The notes: a model not told the origin generated them from the letters alone. A stretch of DNA of 64,000 nt from Enterococcus crotali (GCF_000633635.1 NZ_AYPQ01000005.1:194260-258259), one strand, 5' to 3'. Shown: positions 1 to 8,589, numbered from the stretch's first letter. Made by a program: numbers and translations.

Positions 1-855
1 GGTTATGCATCATCGGCTAGTAAAGAAGTCACGATGAATTTCCCGCCTGAGAAGCGAACTTTCGCTCAGGGGATCTTGCTGTCATCTTCAGGGGTAGCAG
101 GTTTTATTGGTCCGTTGGCGTTATCACCGATCATCACAAATGCTGGTTGGAAGAATGCGTATATGATTTTAACTGTATTGGCAGTTGTGATTGCTATTTT
201 TCTGATTGTGGCTATTCCTAGAAATGAAAAAACGAAAGAGAAAGCAAATGCTATCGCAACGAAAACGGATAAAATCTCTATTTTTGTGATTTGGTCGGAT
301 ATTCGAGTATGGATTTTATTTCTAAGTTCATTTTTCATCAACTGCTTGTTGTATGGACTTTCAAGTTGGGTACCTAGTTTCTTGACTGGGGAACGTGGCT
401 TGGACCTAAATGGTGCAGCTGTGATCAGTAGTGTAGGTGGTTTGTTCATGTTGATTGGCTCGATTGGCGGAAGTTATGTTGTGGGAAAATTTTTCCAACA
501 TAAAGAAAAAGCTGTTGTTGCGATCACAGCTATTTTAGGGGCACTTTCTGCATTCGGTTCTTATTATATCGGTAATCTAGTTTTATTATCGATCGTGATG
601 GGCTTAGCGAATTTCTTTTTGATCATCTCATTTGTTACGATGATGAGTATTCCATTGCGAATTTTTGAAGGAGCAAAATTTGCGCCAAGTTATGGAACAC
701 TTGCTACTGGAGGAATCCTAGGCGGTTTTGTTTCACCAACACTGATCGGAAAATTAGTGGAATTATCAAATGGACAGTACATTTCAACATTTATTTTCTT
801 TCTAGTTGTTGGCTTATTAACGGCTGTGACGATCATGTTTATTAAACAAAAATAG
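1..855 (+). CDS. MFS transporter, C-terminal part
   Basis: The frame is open from base 1, so the start lies upstream of the window; 284 codons remain. The protein is strongly hydrophobic with repeated membrane-spanning segments and a charged, Lys-rich cytoplasmic loop near window residues 65-85, as between TM6 and TM7 of major facilitator transporters. The TM7-12 half is complete and ends in a Lys-rich tail. The gene sits 57 bp before an M20 amidohydrolase, a common pairing in which the transporter imports an N-acylated or amidated substrate that the hydrolase cleaves. That pairing is the only hint of substrate. Family call is good, substrate unknown. Confidence 0.8.
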   Translation, partial: GYASSASKEVTMNFPPEKRTFAQGILLSSSGVAGFIGPLALSPIITNAGWKNAYMILTVLAVVIAIFLIVAIPRNEKTKEKANAIATKTDKISIFVIWSDIRVWILFLSSFFINCLLYGLSSWVPSFLTGERGLDLNGAAVISSVGGLFMLIGSIGGSYVVGKFFQHKEKAVVAITAILGALSAFGSYYIGNLVLLSIVMGLANFFLIISFVTMMSIPLRIFEGAKFAPSYGTLATGGILGGFVSPTLIGKLVELSNGQYISTFIFFLVVGLLTAVTIMFIKQK

Positions 856-911
856 AAAAAATCTAGAGTAAGTCATAAAAAAATAGCTTTAAACTAAAAG
901 GAGGAAGCACA

Positions 912-2081
912 ATGACAAACATTCAAGAACAAATGCCTCAAGCAGATATGGTGAAATGGAGAAGACATTTACATCGTCATCCAGAATTATCCTTTCATGA
1001 AGTAGAAACGGCTAAATATATTCAAAAAATACTAGCTGATTTTCCAAACTTAGAGGTCAGCTCGTTGACAGAAAATAGTGTGATCGCTATTTTAAAAGGC
1101 AATAAACCAGGTAAAACCATTGCGTTAAGAGCCGATATCGATGCATTGCCGATCATAGAAGAAGCAGATGTTGATTTTCCATCTGAAAATCCTGGTGTGA
1201 TGCATGCTTGCGGACATGATACACACACTGCGATGCTCTTGGGCGCGGTCAAAGTCTTGAGCGAGATGCAGGATAAAATAGCAGGTACTGTAAAATTTAT
1301 CTTTCAGCCAGCGGAAGAAGAGCCGCCAGGAGGAGCAAAATTATTAGTCGAAGCGGGCGTGATGGATGATGTCGATATGGTTTTTGGTTTACATATCGCA
1401 CCCAATATTCCAGTTGGAATGGTGGGAACAAGAAAAGGTCCTGCCAGTGCAGCTTCTGATGTCTTTACCTTGAAAATCCAAGGAAAAGGCTCTCATGGAT
1501 CAACACCTGATCTTTCTGTTGATCCAATCATGATCGGTGTAGAAATCATTAATAACTTGAACAACATCGTTTCAAGAAATATCAGCCCGTTCGATAATGC
1601 CGTTATTTCGATTGGTGAATTTAATGCTGGAAAAACAGCGAATGTCATTCCAGATACAGCGCAGATCCAAGGGACGGTTCGGACGAATAGTAAAGAGGTT
1701 CGAGTGTTTATTCAAAAACGGATCGAGGCAATCATTGCTGGAATTTGTAAAATGTACGATGCTACTTATGACTTACATTATTTACTAGGGTATAGTGAAG
1801 TCAATAATGACAGTGCTGCTACAGATATCGTTATGGCAGCGGCTGAAAAGGTTGTCGGTAAAGAGCGGATGTTTGAAGCCCCTAAAATGATGGGGGGCGA
1901 GGATTTCTCTGCCTATACAGATGTTAAGCCAGGCTCATTCTTTATTTTAGGTGGTGGAACAGCAGCAGAAGGTTGTGACTATATGAATCATCATCCAAAA
2001 TTTAAAATTATGGAGGAATGTTTCCCTGTTGGATCAGGCATGCATGCCCAAATTATTTTAGATCTTTTAGGGCAAGAATAG
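912..2081 (+). CDS. M20 family metallo-amidohydrolase
   Basis: A 389-aa cytoplasmic hydrolase of the M20 / amidohydrolase family (hippurate hydrolase, N-acyl-amino-acid amidohydrolase, N-acetyldiaminopimelate deacetylase). The metal-binding signature MHACGHDTHTAML lies near residue 100, PAEEEPPGGA follows near 138, the dimerisation domain covers roughly 180-290, and the late metal-binding MMGGEDFSAY lies near 325. Length is normal for the family. The start is set by AAAGGAGGAA at 897-906. Together with the MFS transporter just upstream it probably forms a salvage unit for acylated amino acids or peptides. Which member of the family it is cannot be read from the sequence. Confidence 0.87.
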   Translation: MTNIQEQMPQADMVKWRRHLHRHPELSFHEVETAKYIQKILADFPNLEVSSLTENSVIAILKGNKPGKTIALRADIDALPIIEEADVDFPSENPGVMHACGHDTHTAMLLGAVKVLSEMQDKIAGTVKFIFQPAEEEPPGGAKLLVEAGVMDDVDMVFGLHIAPNIPVGMVGTRKGPASAASDVFTLKIQGKGSHGSTPDLSVDPIMIGVEIINNLNNIVSRNISPFDNAVISIGEFNAGKTANVIPDTAQIQGTVRTNSKEVRVFIQKRIEAIIAGICKMYDATYDLHYLLGYSEVNNDSAATDIVMAAAEKVVGKERMFEAPKMMGGEDFSAYTDVKPGSFFILGGGTAAEGCDYMNHHPKFKIMEECFPVGSGMHAQIILDLLGQE

Positions 2082-2135
2082 AAAAATAAAGAGGGTGGAG
2101 ATTTCTACTTCCACTGTTTATCTGAACTTTAAGTA

Positions 2136-2173
2136 ACTGAGATATGACCTGCATGGTATGTCTCAGTTTTTTA
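2136..2173 (+). terminator. rho-independent terminator
   Basis: ACTGAGATAT pairs with ATGTCTCAGT (one G-U) around an 11-nt loop and is followed by TTTTTT. It closes the MFS/amidohydrolase unit. Confidence 0.75.
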
Positions 2174-2255
2174 TTTACAATAAAACTAGTATTTTCTATA
2201 AAACTTTGGCAAAATGAATGTTAAGCAGTTGTGAAAATATAGGAAGATAAGCACA

Positions 2256-2387
2256 ATGTTTGATGTTATCCTGATGTATAGTATCTGGGTCAGTCAACTT
2301 TTGGGAGGAAAATACTTATGGCTGATTGCTGTGGTGTTACTCATCTTAATTGAGAGTCTAATGACCATACCTATCAATCAAATGTAA
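2256..2387 (+). CDS. small hydrophobic peptide (43 aa)
   Basis: ATG at 2256 is preceded by AGGAAG (2241-2246) and opens a 43-aa frame. The peptide has a hydrophobic core, LWLIAVVLLILIESLM, able to span a membrane once. It lies just before another small membrane protein on the same strand with a 23-bp gap, so the two may be co-transcribed. I recognise no family; a small membrane peptide or a chance ORF are both possible. Confidence 0.4.
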   Translation: MFDVILMYSIWVSQLLGGKYLWLIAVVLLILIESLMTIPINQM

Positions 2388-2410
2388 CAAAAATAAGGAG
2401 CTGTATCTGT

Positions 2411-2665
2411 ATGATGATAGTAATAGTTGGTATTCTATTGTTCTTTTTTGCGTTCATAATAATAGATAAGAAACAGAACAAACAAACGAAACCAATCCCT
2501 AGAAAAAAAGAACCGCAAAAAAAGCTTACGCTTGACCAAAAAATAGCATTAGAAAAGACAGAAGGAATACAACAAGTGTTGTCATTAATAACACAAATTG
2601 AAAAGCAACGGATCGGTCAGCTTACAGCAACTTTGAGAAATATAAAAGAAAATAAGGAAATGTGA
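2411..2665 (+). CDS. small membrane-anchored protein (84 aa)
   Basis: AAGGAG (2395-2400) precedes the ATG. Residues 1-19 form one hydrophobic helix (IVGILLFFFAFIII), followed by a Lys/Gln-rich segment and then a charged, helical tail (about residues 45-84) likely to form a short coiled coil. The shape is that of a single-span membrane protein with a cytoplasmic helical domain. No family recognised. It sits between a terminated operon and the DUF2200 gene. Confidence 0.55.
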   Translation: MMIVIVGILLFFFAFIIIDKKQNKQTKPIPRKKEPQKKLTLDQKIALEKTEGIQQVLSLITQIEKQRIGQLTATLRNIKENKEM

Positions 2666-2753
2666 GAAAAAAATAGAAGTGAAGCATCAAAGTGTAACAA
2701 TTGATCAAAATAAAGTTATAATGAAATCAAATATGGAATAAAGGATGAGAAAA

Positions 2754-3110
2754 ATGGAAGCAAAAAAACCAAAAATATTTGCCATGTCTTTTGCCAGTGT
2801 TTACCCATTATATATCCAAAAAGTAGAGAAAAAAGGTCGTAACAAGACAGAAGTGGATGAAATCATCACTTGGCTAACAGGCTACGATGATGCCGCATTG
2901 CAAAAGCAGCTGGATACAAAAGTAGATTTTGAAACATTTTTTGCGGAAGCACCAGAATTAAATCCTAATGTGTCATTGATCAAAGGAGTGATTTGCGGGT
3001 ATCGTGTGGAAGAGATCGAGGATCCATTGATGCAAAAAATTCGTTATCTAGATAAGTTGATTGATGAACTAGCGAAGGGGAGAGCGATGGAGAAGATACT
3101 GAGAAGCTGA
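2754..3110 (+). CDS. DUF2200 family protein
   Basis: A 118-aa soluble protein beginning [20 protein letters not shown], the typical opening of DUF2200 proteins, with the conserved [10 protein letters not shown] segment near residue 39 and [16 protein letters not shown] near residue 73. The first ATG at 2745 overlaps the AAGGA ribosome site (2741-2745); the ATG at 2754 has an 8-nt spacing and is preferred. A TATAAT-like -10 lies at about 2716. Function of the family is not established. A strong terminator follows. Confidence 0.8.
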   Translation: MEAKKPKIFAMSFASVYPLYIQKVEKKGRNKTEVDEIITWLTGYDDAALQKQLDTKVDFETFFAEAPELNPNVSLIKGVICGYRVEEIEDPLMQKIRYLDKLIDELAKGRAMEKILRS

Positions 3111-3253
3111 TTCTCAGATGTTATTCGTTTATCAAACACTGTTTCTATAATGAAATAAAGTTCATTTTTTAGCAGAAAAAGTGATAGCACGATTGGGTAT
3201 AGTAGGACAAACTGAATGTTTACCTTTAGAAATAGAATAGATCATTTAAATAA

Positions 3254-3300
3254 TGGACTCTGAAACAAGACGAGCTACTCTTGTTTTAGAGTCCATTTTT
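3254..3300 (+). terminator. rho-independent terminator
   Basis: A 17-bp stem (TGGACTCTGAAACAAGA with TCTTGTTTTAGAGTCCA, one G-U) with an 8-nt loop, followed by TTTTT. It ends the DUF2200 transcript. Confidence 0.85.
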
Positions 3301-3401
3301 CATTAAAACTGATCAAGAAGATAGATCCTGTATCAATAAAATTTGATTCCGTGTCAAAGTTTATTGACATTGGCGACCTTCTTATGTTAATCTGTGTATA
3401 C

Positions 3402-3426
3402 GTTGTTTGACACTGAATCAAACAAC
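3402..3426. promoter_or_regulatory. inverted repeat, candidate operator
   Basis: A perfect 9-bp inverted repeat, GTTGTTTGA and TCAAACAAC, separated by 7 nt. It lies between TTGACA (3363-3368) and the ribosome site (3438-3443) of the following membrane protein/XRE pair. No T-run follows it, so an operator for the XRE regulator encoded in the pair is more likely than a terminator. Confidence 0.5.
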
Positions 3427-3449
3427 ACATACTTGAAAGGAGTTTTAAC

Positions 3450-3896
3450 ATGACTTATTATTCTAAAAAGGCGTTAGTTTCCTTGATAACTAACATTGTT
3501 GTTTTTCTTTCTTTTTACCCAAATGTATTAAAACAAATGGATGATTTAAGCGTATCATCTCCAGAAATCCCAAAGGTGTGGGCTGAGTTTTTTGTCATTC
3601 TTTTAGTCGCAAATATTGTGATCAAAATTATTGTAATGATTCTCTTCAAACTTGTACATTCAATCTTTTCTAGCGAAAGAGAGCCTAAGATCGTTGATGA
3701 AAGAGATCAATTGATTGAACTAAAAGCCGTTCGAAATTTGTGTTTTACTTTTACAGCTGGTTTCTTTCTATCCTTAGTGCTAGTGATTTATAATCAGCCA
3801 ATAGAGATGATGTTCAAAATACTAGCCTATACTTTCCTAGCATCTGGTATCATTTTAGAAGGATCCTATATATTCTATTATGAAAGAGAGGCATAA
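3450..3896 (+). CDS. integral membrane protein paired with XRE regulator
   Basis: A 148-aa protein with four likely membrane helices (about residues 8-26, 44-68, 95-113 and 122-143) and a charged loop SEREPKIVDERDQLIELKA between the second and third. This is the layout of proteins often paired with a short XRE regulator in Firmicutes. AAGGAG (3438-3443) sets the start. The next gene starts 1 bp after the stop. Function unknown; a signal sensor or partner of the regulator is the obvious inference. Confidence 0.65.
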   Translation: MTYYSKKALVSLITNIVVFLSFYPNVLKQMDDLSVSSPEIPKVWAEFFVILLVANIVIKIIVMILFKLVHSIFSSEREPKIVDERDQLIELKAVRNLCFTFTAGFFLSLVLVIYNQPIEMMFKILAYTFLASGIILEGSYIFYYEREA

Positions 3897-3897
3897 T

Positions 3898-4146
3898 ATG
3901 AAAAAAACCAATGTACACAATAACATACGGAAACTACGTTTTTTAAAAGATGAAATGACACAGCAGCAATTAGCCGATTTAGTTGGGGTATCAAGACAAA
4001 CGATTGTTGCAATCGAAAAAGAAAAGTACTCACCGACTATCGAAATCGCCTTTTTAATTGCACGCGTTTTCGACTTGTCATTGGAGGAAGTATTCTCTTA
4101 TGGTGAGAGTGATGAAGTTGATCAAACACAATCGGGGGATAAATAA
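3898..4146 (+). CDS. XRE family transcriptional regulator (YozG-like)
   Basis: An 82-aa helix-turn-helix protein. The HTH covers about residues 10-65 with TQQQLADLVGVSRQTIVAIE, typical of the short YozG/XRE regulators that accompany membrane proteins. An in-frame ATG at 3880 lies inside the previous gene; the ATG at 3898 has the ribosome site AGAGAGG (3884-3890) and is preferred. The gene is flanked on both sides by coupled genes, so it probably regulates the unit from the inverted repeat at 3402-3426. Confidence 0.82.
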   Translation: MKKTNVHNNIRKLRFLKDEMTQQQLADLVGVSRQTIVAIEKEKYSPTIEIAFLIARVFDLSLEEVFSYGESDEVDQTQSGDK

Positions 4147-5043
4147 ATGAAAGCAATTGTTTGTGAAGGATATGGTTCGTCTGATTTATTGAAAATAAAA
4201 GAGAGTCCAATACCAACAGTAAAACCAAATGAACTTCTTATAAAAATCAAAGCAACTACTGTCGCTAGTGGTGATTGCGTAGTGAAAAATGCAGCAAATC
4301 CTTTTGTTAAAATAGCATTTGGGTTGACACGCCCTAGAAATCCCATTTTGGGAACTGATTTAGCTGGTGTTGTGGAGCAGGTGGGGAAAAATGTTGGAAC
4401 ATACAAAATTGGGGATCGAGTGATTGCTTCAACTGGAATGAAGTTTGGATGCCATGCGGAATATATTTCGCTGAACGAAAAAAAAGCAATCACGGTAATT
4501 CCAGAAAATTTATCTTATGAAGAGGCTGTAACACTTGCTTTTGGAGGAACAGCTGCCCTACATTTTCTAAAAAAAGTAGCAATCAATAAACAGACAAAAA
4601 TTCTGATTTATGGGGCTTCGGGTGCAGTAGGTAGTTCAAGTATCCAACTCGCAAAATACTTTGGTGCAGAAGTGACAGGCGTTTGTAGCGCTAAAAATAG
4701 GAAAATGGTCATGTCACTAGGAGCAGATCATGTACTAGACTATACAACTGATGACTTGAAAATGAACTTAGAAAAATATGATTATGTATTTGATGCTGTT
4801 GGAAAAACTGCTAAAAAAGATTGGCAAAACGCGTTAAAAGACGAAGGTAATTTTGCAACAATTGCTAAAGGCCTTGTGAGAGCGAGTAGTTCAGATTTGA
4901 GCAGACTGGTAGAGCTAGCGGGAAATGGGCAAATAAAACCAGTTGTTGATAGAATTTATCAAATGAGTCAAATTAAAGAAGCTTATACCTATGTTGAGTC
5001 TGGTCGGAAAAAAGGAAATGTAGTGATAAAAATCAGTGAATAA
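4147..5043 (+). CDS. zinc-independent alcohol dehydrogenase / quinone oxidoreductase family
   Basis: A 298-aa medium-chain dehydrogenase/reductase. The GroES-like N-terminal fold carries NPILGTDLAGVVEQVGKNV (near residue 60) and the Rossmann domain IYGASGAVGSSSIQLAKYFG (near 155). The Cys/His ligands of zinc-dependent alcohol dehydrogenases are absent, so an NADPH:quinone-reductase-like enzyme is expected. It is slightly short for the family. The ATG abuts the stop of the XRE gene (ribosome site GGGGGA, 4134-4139), so it is co-transcribed with the membrane protein and regulator. Confidence 0.82.
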   Translation: MKAIVCEGYGSSDLLKIKESPIPTVKPNELLIKIKATTVASGDCVVKNAANPFVKIAFGLTRPRNPILGTDLAGVVEQVGKNVGTYKIGDRVIASTGMKFGCHAEYISLNEKKAITVIPENLSYEEAVTLAFGGTAALHFLKKVAINKQTKILIYGASGAVGSSSIQLAKYFGAEVTGVCSAKNRKMVMSLGADHVLDYTTDDLKMNLEKYDYVFDAVGKTAKKDWQNALKDEGNFATIAKGLVRASSSDLSRLVELAGNGQIKPVVDRIYQMSQIKEAYTYVESGRKKGNVVIKISE

Positions 5044-5082
5044 TCGCCTAATTTCTCATTTTTTGTGTATATTTAAATCAAG

Positions 5083-5128
5083 AAAAGGAGAGCAAAATAA
5101 AACTAAATAACCACTTTATTTTGCTCTC
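5083..5128 (-). terminator. terminator facing the galE remnant
   Basis: GAGAGCAAAATAAA (5089-5102) pairs with TTTATTTTGCTCTC (5115-5128). Read on the minus strand the stem is followed by CCTTTTCTT, so it probably ended the former galE transcript. Confidence 0.55.
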
Positions 5129-5170
5129 TAAATCTCTTGTTTCGATCTTATTTAATGGTTGAATGCTTGT

Positions 5171-5629
5171 TTAAGAAGTGTAGCCATCTAGATGGTTCTC
5201 ATGCCATTTCCAAGCACTATCAATCATCGAATCCAAATCAGTATACTTAGGTTTCCAACCCAATAACGCTTCGATTTTTTTACTTGAAGCAATCAAAGAG
5301 TGGGGATCACCGGCCCTAGGTTGTCCATATTTTATTGGAATATTTTTCTGAGTATGCTCTTCGATTGTTTGAATAATCTCCAATGTTGAAAAGCCAACAG
5401 AACTGCCCATATTAAAAATAGTACGGTCATTGTCCTTTGATAGATAATCTATTGCCAACAAATGAACCTCAGCTAAATCTACCACATGTACATAATCAAG
5501 AACTGTAGTCCCATCTTTCGTATCATAATTATTCCCAAAGATAGTAATAAATTCCCTTTTTCCTAACGGTACTTCCAAAACGAAATGCACGAATAGGAAA
5601 TGTAACATATAAATTGCTTTTTTAATCAT
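5171..5629 (-). pseudogene. UDP-glucose 4-epimerase, C-terminal remnant
   Basis: About the last 130 residues match the C-terminal substrate domain of GalE: LGKREFITIFGNNYDTKDGT, then DYVHVVDLAEVHLLA, FNMGSSVGFSTLEI and GWKPKYTDLDSMIDSAWKWH. GalE is normally about 330 aa; the NAD-binding Rossmann half with GxxGxxG and the YxxxK catalytic pair is missing. Upstream of about 5590 the frame encodes residues that no longer resemble GalE, so the breakpoint is there. No convincing ribosome site is seen. It is a deletion remnant rather than a frameshift, and is not expected to be active. Confidence 0.8.
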
Positions 5630-5707
5630 TTAGAGTGTGTGATATTTAAGTTAACACGGAATCAGGACACTGGGCTGAAAAAAAGTTTTTAAGGATAGGA
5701 TGTCTGT

Positions 5708-5941
5708 ATGAAGATTGGGAAATTATTAAAAGAAAGCAGGGAAAGAAAAAAATTAACACAACAAGAATTAGCTGATACGTTCCATGTAACGAGACAAACC
5801 GTATCAAGATGGGAAAATGAACAATCTTATCCCAACTTAGATACATTAGTTGAGCTAAGCTTCTTTTTTGATTTTTCACTTGATGAAATTTTAAAAGGAG
5901 ATGATCTAGAGGAAAACAAAGCGATTCAAAAGGATGAGTAG
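5708..5941 (+). CDS. XRE family regulator (77 aa)
   Basis: A short helix-turn-helix protein: MKIGKLLKESRERKKLTQQE opens the domain and VTRQTVSRWENEQSYPNLDT carries the recognition helix. Only about 12 residues follow the domain, whereas many relatives have a C-terminal membrane domain (compare the regulator at 25260). AAGGA (5691-5695) lies upstream. It is isolated between a galE remnant and a gene on the opposite strand, so its target is unknown. Confidence 0.75.
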   Translation: MKIGKLLKESRERKKLTQQELADTFHVTRQTVSRWENEQSYPNLDTLVELSFFFDFSLDEILKGDDLEENKAIQKDE

Positions 5942-6032
5942 TCACCACAAGATGTGGGCTGAAAGAAACAGAAGTTCTATTCGATGATTACGTTAAAATG
6001 AATCATTCTAAATAGAGAAGACTTATTTTAAG

Positions 6033-6086
6033 ATGAAAAAATTAGGCTTGGCGCTGTATGAGAGAAGAATCCATACAGCATCAAGC
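6033..6086 (-). terminator. terminator of the WG-repeat gene
   Basis: GCTTGGCGCTGTATG pairs with CATACAGCATCAAGC (two mismatched or wobble positions). On the minus strand it is followed by CTAATTTTTTC. Confidence 0.7.
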
Positions 6087-6104
6087 TATTTACTACGTGA
6101 AAAA

Positions 6105-7724
6105 TTATTTTTCTATAATAACTCCTTTTTCATTGACCAAGCCTGCTTTTGTAATACCCTTTTCATCATAGAGAAATGAAGCAATCCCGTCTTCGTTGAA
6201 CGTTTCTATTTTAGTTGCAAAAGGTTGTTGTAAAATTTTTCCATTCGGCGTAATCAAACCATGATTATTCGGTTCATTCCCTTCCGTATAGACCTTATAA
6301 GGCATTGCAGCAGAAGCAATCCGTTCCTTTGAAAAACCACCTTCATAAAGACCGATTGTCGCAGCAAAAGGTTCAGTTATAGGTTGTAACTGTTCATCCA
6401 TGAGACCTTCTAAATGGGTTTCTTTTTCTTCATAAATATAGCGAAGAGGTTGATTTTTGTCGGAATTTAGTTCCTTGATAAATGTAAGGGAAGGCGGGCG
6501 AATAATAGTACCCTCTTGATCAATCAAACCAATTGGACCTTTTTCTTCCAAGCAAAAGCCGAGCACATTTTGAGTCCCTGCAAATGAAATTATTTTATAA
6601 GCAAAAGGCTCCTTAACGATCTGACCTTGATCATTGAGAATACCCCAAAGGCCATCTTCACTTTCAGTGAATGTAACTAACTTTTGTGATGCCTTTTGAG
6701 GCGTTTCAGATTCAATTTGGTAGGCAAAGGGTTCTTTGATGATCGTGCCTTGACTGTCGATCAAGCCGTACAAATCATTTTCGTTTTCTTTGTATTTATA
6801 AATCTCATAAGAGCGATTGATCGAGGCAAATTCAAAAGCAAACGGATTTTTTAAAATTTCACCTTCTGTATTGATGATCCCATTTTTACCGTTATCAGTT
6901 AATGAAAACGTCGCAATACCACTATCCGCAAATTGTGTTCCACCAAAGGCAAACGGTTTTCGGATGATCTGACCTTGTTTATTGATGAGTCCGCCTTTAC
7001 CTGACGCCGGATCTTCAAACCAAGCCACCCCGTTATTGAAACTGGACATTGCCGTTGCGAAAGGCTCTTTGATGATGTTTCCATTTTTATCCATAAATCC
7101 ATATAAAAATTGATCCGTCTCTTTATCCTCTTGTAAAAAAACGGCCAGACCATCAGAATAATGATTGATATATGCTGCAAAGGGTTCTTTAACAATCGTC
7201 CCATTTTTATCCATCAAACCGAGTAACGCCGTTTTTGGTTCTTCAAAACAGGTCAATCCATTTTCATCAAATAATTCTTCCTCTGAATCAGTTGATTCAG
7301 AATCAAGATTTTGTTCTTCTCGCCAGCCGAAAAAGCGAGTAAAGTTCTTTTTCAAAATCGTTCCATCTGCTGAAAGTAATCCCTTTTCGTTATTTTTTTC
7401 CGTCATGTAATAGGAGAGCTGATCGTTCATTTCTTCAATAGTAGTAGCAAACGCTTCTTGTTTGATATCGCCTGTCACCGTATCCACAGTACCATAAAGA
7501 GTATCTTTGCCTCGATCTATTGAGAATGTAGCGATTTTTTTGTCATCGTTTAGATGAATAGACTCAGCAAAAGGTTTCGTTAAAATCGTTCCATCCAATT
7601 TAGCTAAGCCATATAAACCGTTTTTCTCCTCCTTGTATTGAACGAGAGGTCTATTACTTAAATGACTAAAATCTATTTCAGCCGCAAAAGGTTTAGATAA
7701 AATTTTTCCTGTCCAATCGATCAA
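6105..7724 (-). CDS. WG-repeat protein, C-terminal portion (frame-broken)
   Basis: 539 codons made almost wholly of WG-type repeats of 40-50 residues, each built around a turn such as GLMDKNGTIVKEPFA, GFMDKNGNIIKEPFA, GLINKQGQIIRKPFA or GILNDQGQIVKEPFA; about a dozen units are visible. WG repeats form beta-rich solenoids, with no known catalysis. The frame starts only with a TTG (MIDWTGKIL) that overlaps the upstream stop and lacks a ribosome site. The first residues complete a repeat begun in the preceding frame, so this is the second half of one roughly 780-aa protein. See the A7 run at 7737-7743. Confidence 0.8.
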   Translation of the reverse strand: MIDWTGKILSKPFAAEIDFSHLSNRPLVQYKEEKNGLYGLAKLDGTILTKPFAESIHLNDDKKIATFSIDRGKDTLYGTVDTVTGDIKQEAFATTIEEMNDQLSYYMTEKNNEKGLLSADGTILKKNFTRFFGWREEQNLDSESTDSEEELFDENGLTCFEEPKTALLGLMDKNGTIVKEPFAAYINHYSDGLAVFLQEDKETDQFLYGFMDKNGNIIKEPFATAMSSFNNGVAWFEDPASGKGGLINKQGQIIRKPFAFGGTQFADSGIATFSLTDNGKNGIINTEGEILKNPFAFEFASINRSYEIYKYKENENDLYGLIDSQGTIIKEPFAYQIESETPQKASQKLVTFTESEDGLWGILNDQGQIVKEPFAYKIISFAGTQNVLGFCLEEKGPIGLIDQEGTIIRPPSLTFIKELNSDKNQPLRYIYEEKETHLEGLMDEQLQPITEPFAATIGLYEGGFSKERIASAAMPYKVYTEGNEPNNHGLITPNGKILQQPFATKIETFNEDGIASFLYDEKGITKAGLVNEKGVIIEK

Positions 7725-8440
7725 TCCAAATTTCCATTTTTTTCTAGTTGGTAAGTAGCGATGTTCCGATCATCACTCCTAAATGGAAAATTAAGCGATG
7801 TGGCAAAGGGTTCTACAACCGTTTTTCCATGTTGGTCCATTAACCCATATAATACTTGCTTATCTTTTTTTACAGCATAAGAAAATACTAATCCATTTGT
7901 TGAGAATGTCTCGTAACTTTCCATTATTGGTTTTCTAAGAAGCTGACCATTGCCGTCGATCAACCCATATTTTTTGGATTGCTGATCTTTAAAAAAGTAA
8001 AGAGAGGGTGCTTTAGTAAAATGGAAATTTTTTGCTTCATAGAAACTAGCTGTTTCAGGTTGCCACACATAAACATCTTTCATAAATGCAGGCTGTAAAA
8101 TTTCTCCGTGGTCATTCACAAAGCCCCAACGTTTGCTCAAATGATCTTGATACACAGCGATTCCTTGCTGATTAAACGCATAAAGCTCTTTCATAAAAGG
8201 TTTTTGAATGATCGTTTTTTTATCATCCATAAAACCGTAAGTTCCATGCACCTGATATAAACGCACAGGAGTAGTCTTTTCTTCCCATGAATAGACTTTT
8301 TCAACCTTTGCCATCTTTTTTACATACGCTTCACTATAAATTAAGTTAAAACGTAAGGCTAAACCGATTGCTACAAGTAGTAGCAAAATACTTGAGCCGA
8401 TCATTATTCTTTTTTTATGCTTCCCAACAAATTTTTTCAT
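7721..8440 (-). CDS. WG-repeat protein, membrane-anchored N-terminal portion (frame-broken)
   Basis: 239 codons. Residues 1-11 are basic, 12-32 form a membrane helix (IMIGSSILLLLVAIGLALRF), and the rest is extracellular WG repeats (GFMDDKKTIIQKPFMKEL, GFVNDHGEILQPAFM, GLIDGNGQLLRKPIM, GLMDQHGKTVVEPFATS). It stops in mid-repeat at 7721-7723. AAAAGGAG (8446-8453) sets the start and a good promoter lies upstream. With the next frame it would give one surface-anchored repeat protein. Either an A has been lost from the A7 run or the frames are joined by slippage. Confidence 0.8.
   Translation of the reverse strand: MKKFVGKHKKRIMIGSSILLLLVAIGLALRFNLIYSEAYVKKMAKVEKVYSWEEKTTPVRLYQVHGTYGFMDDKKTIIQKPFMKELYAFNQQGIAVYQDHLSKRWGFVNDHGEILQPAFMKDVYVWQPETASFYEAKNFHFTKAPSLYFFKDQQSKKYGLIDGNGQLLRKPIMESYETFSTNGLVFSYAVKKDKQVLYGLMDQHGKTVVEPFATSLNFPFRSDDRNIATYQLEKNGNLD
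7737..7743 (-). other. frameshift site at an A7 run
   Basis: On the minus strand the run reads CTA GAA AAA AAT GG in the upstream frame. A single added A, or a -1 slip at A AAA AAT, moves reading into KWKFGLIDWTGK, which restores the WG repeat exactly. Confidence 0.8.
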
Positions 8441-8480
8441 TTCATTCTCCTTTTATGTAGCGATAATCTATCCCTTGGAC

Positions 8481-8510
8481 ATTATCTTATTTAGTAGATT
8501 GGTTTGTCAA
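8481..8510 (-). promoter_or_regulatory. promoter of the WG-repeat gene
   Basis: On the minus strand TTGACA (8510-8505) is separated by 18 nt from GATAAT (8486-8481), upstream of the ribosome site at 8446-8453. Confidence 0.65.
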
Positions 8511-8589
8511 TGGGTGAAATAGCGTGTATATTAAAATAATATAAGAAGTACAAAAGTAATTTAGAAGTATAAATAGACGAGGAGATAAA

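Noticed and set aside
3160-3240. A short open frame (…EKVIARLGIVGQTECLPLEIE) just before the terminator
   Set aside because: It has no start codon or ribosome site and only about 28 codons; it may be a gene remnant but cannot be supported.
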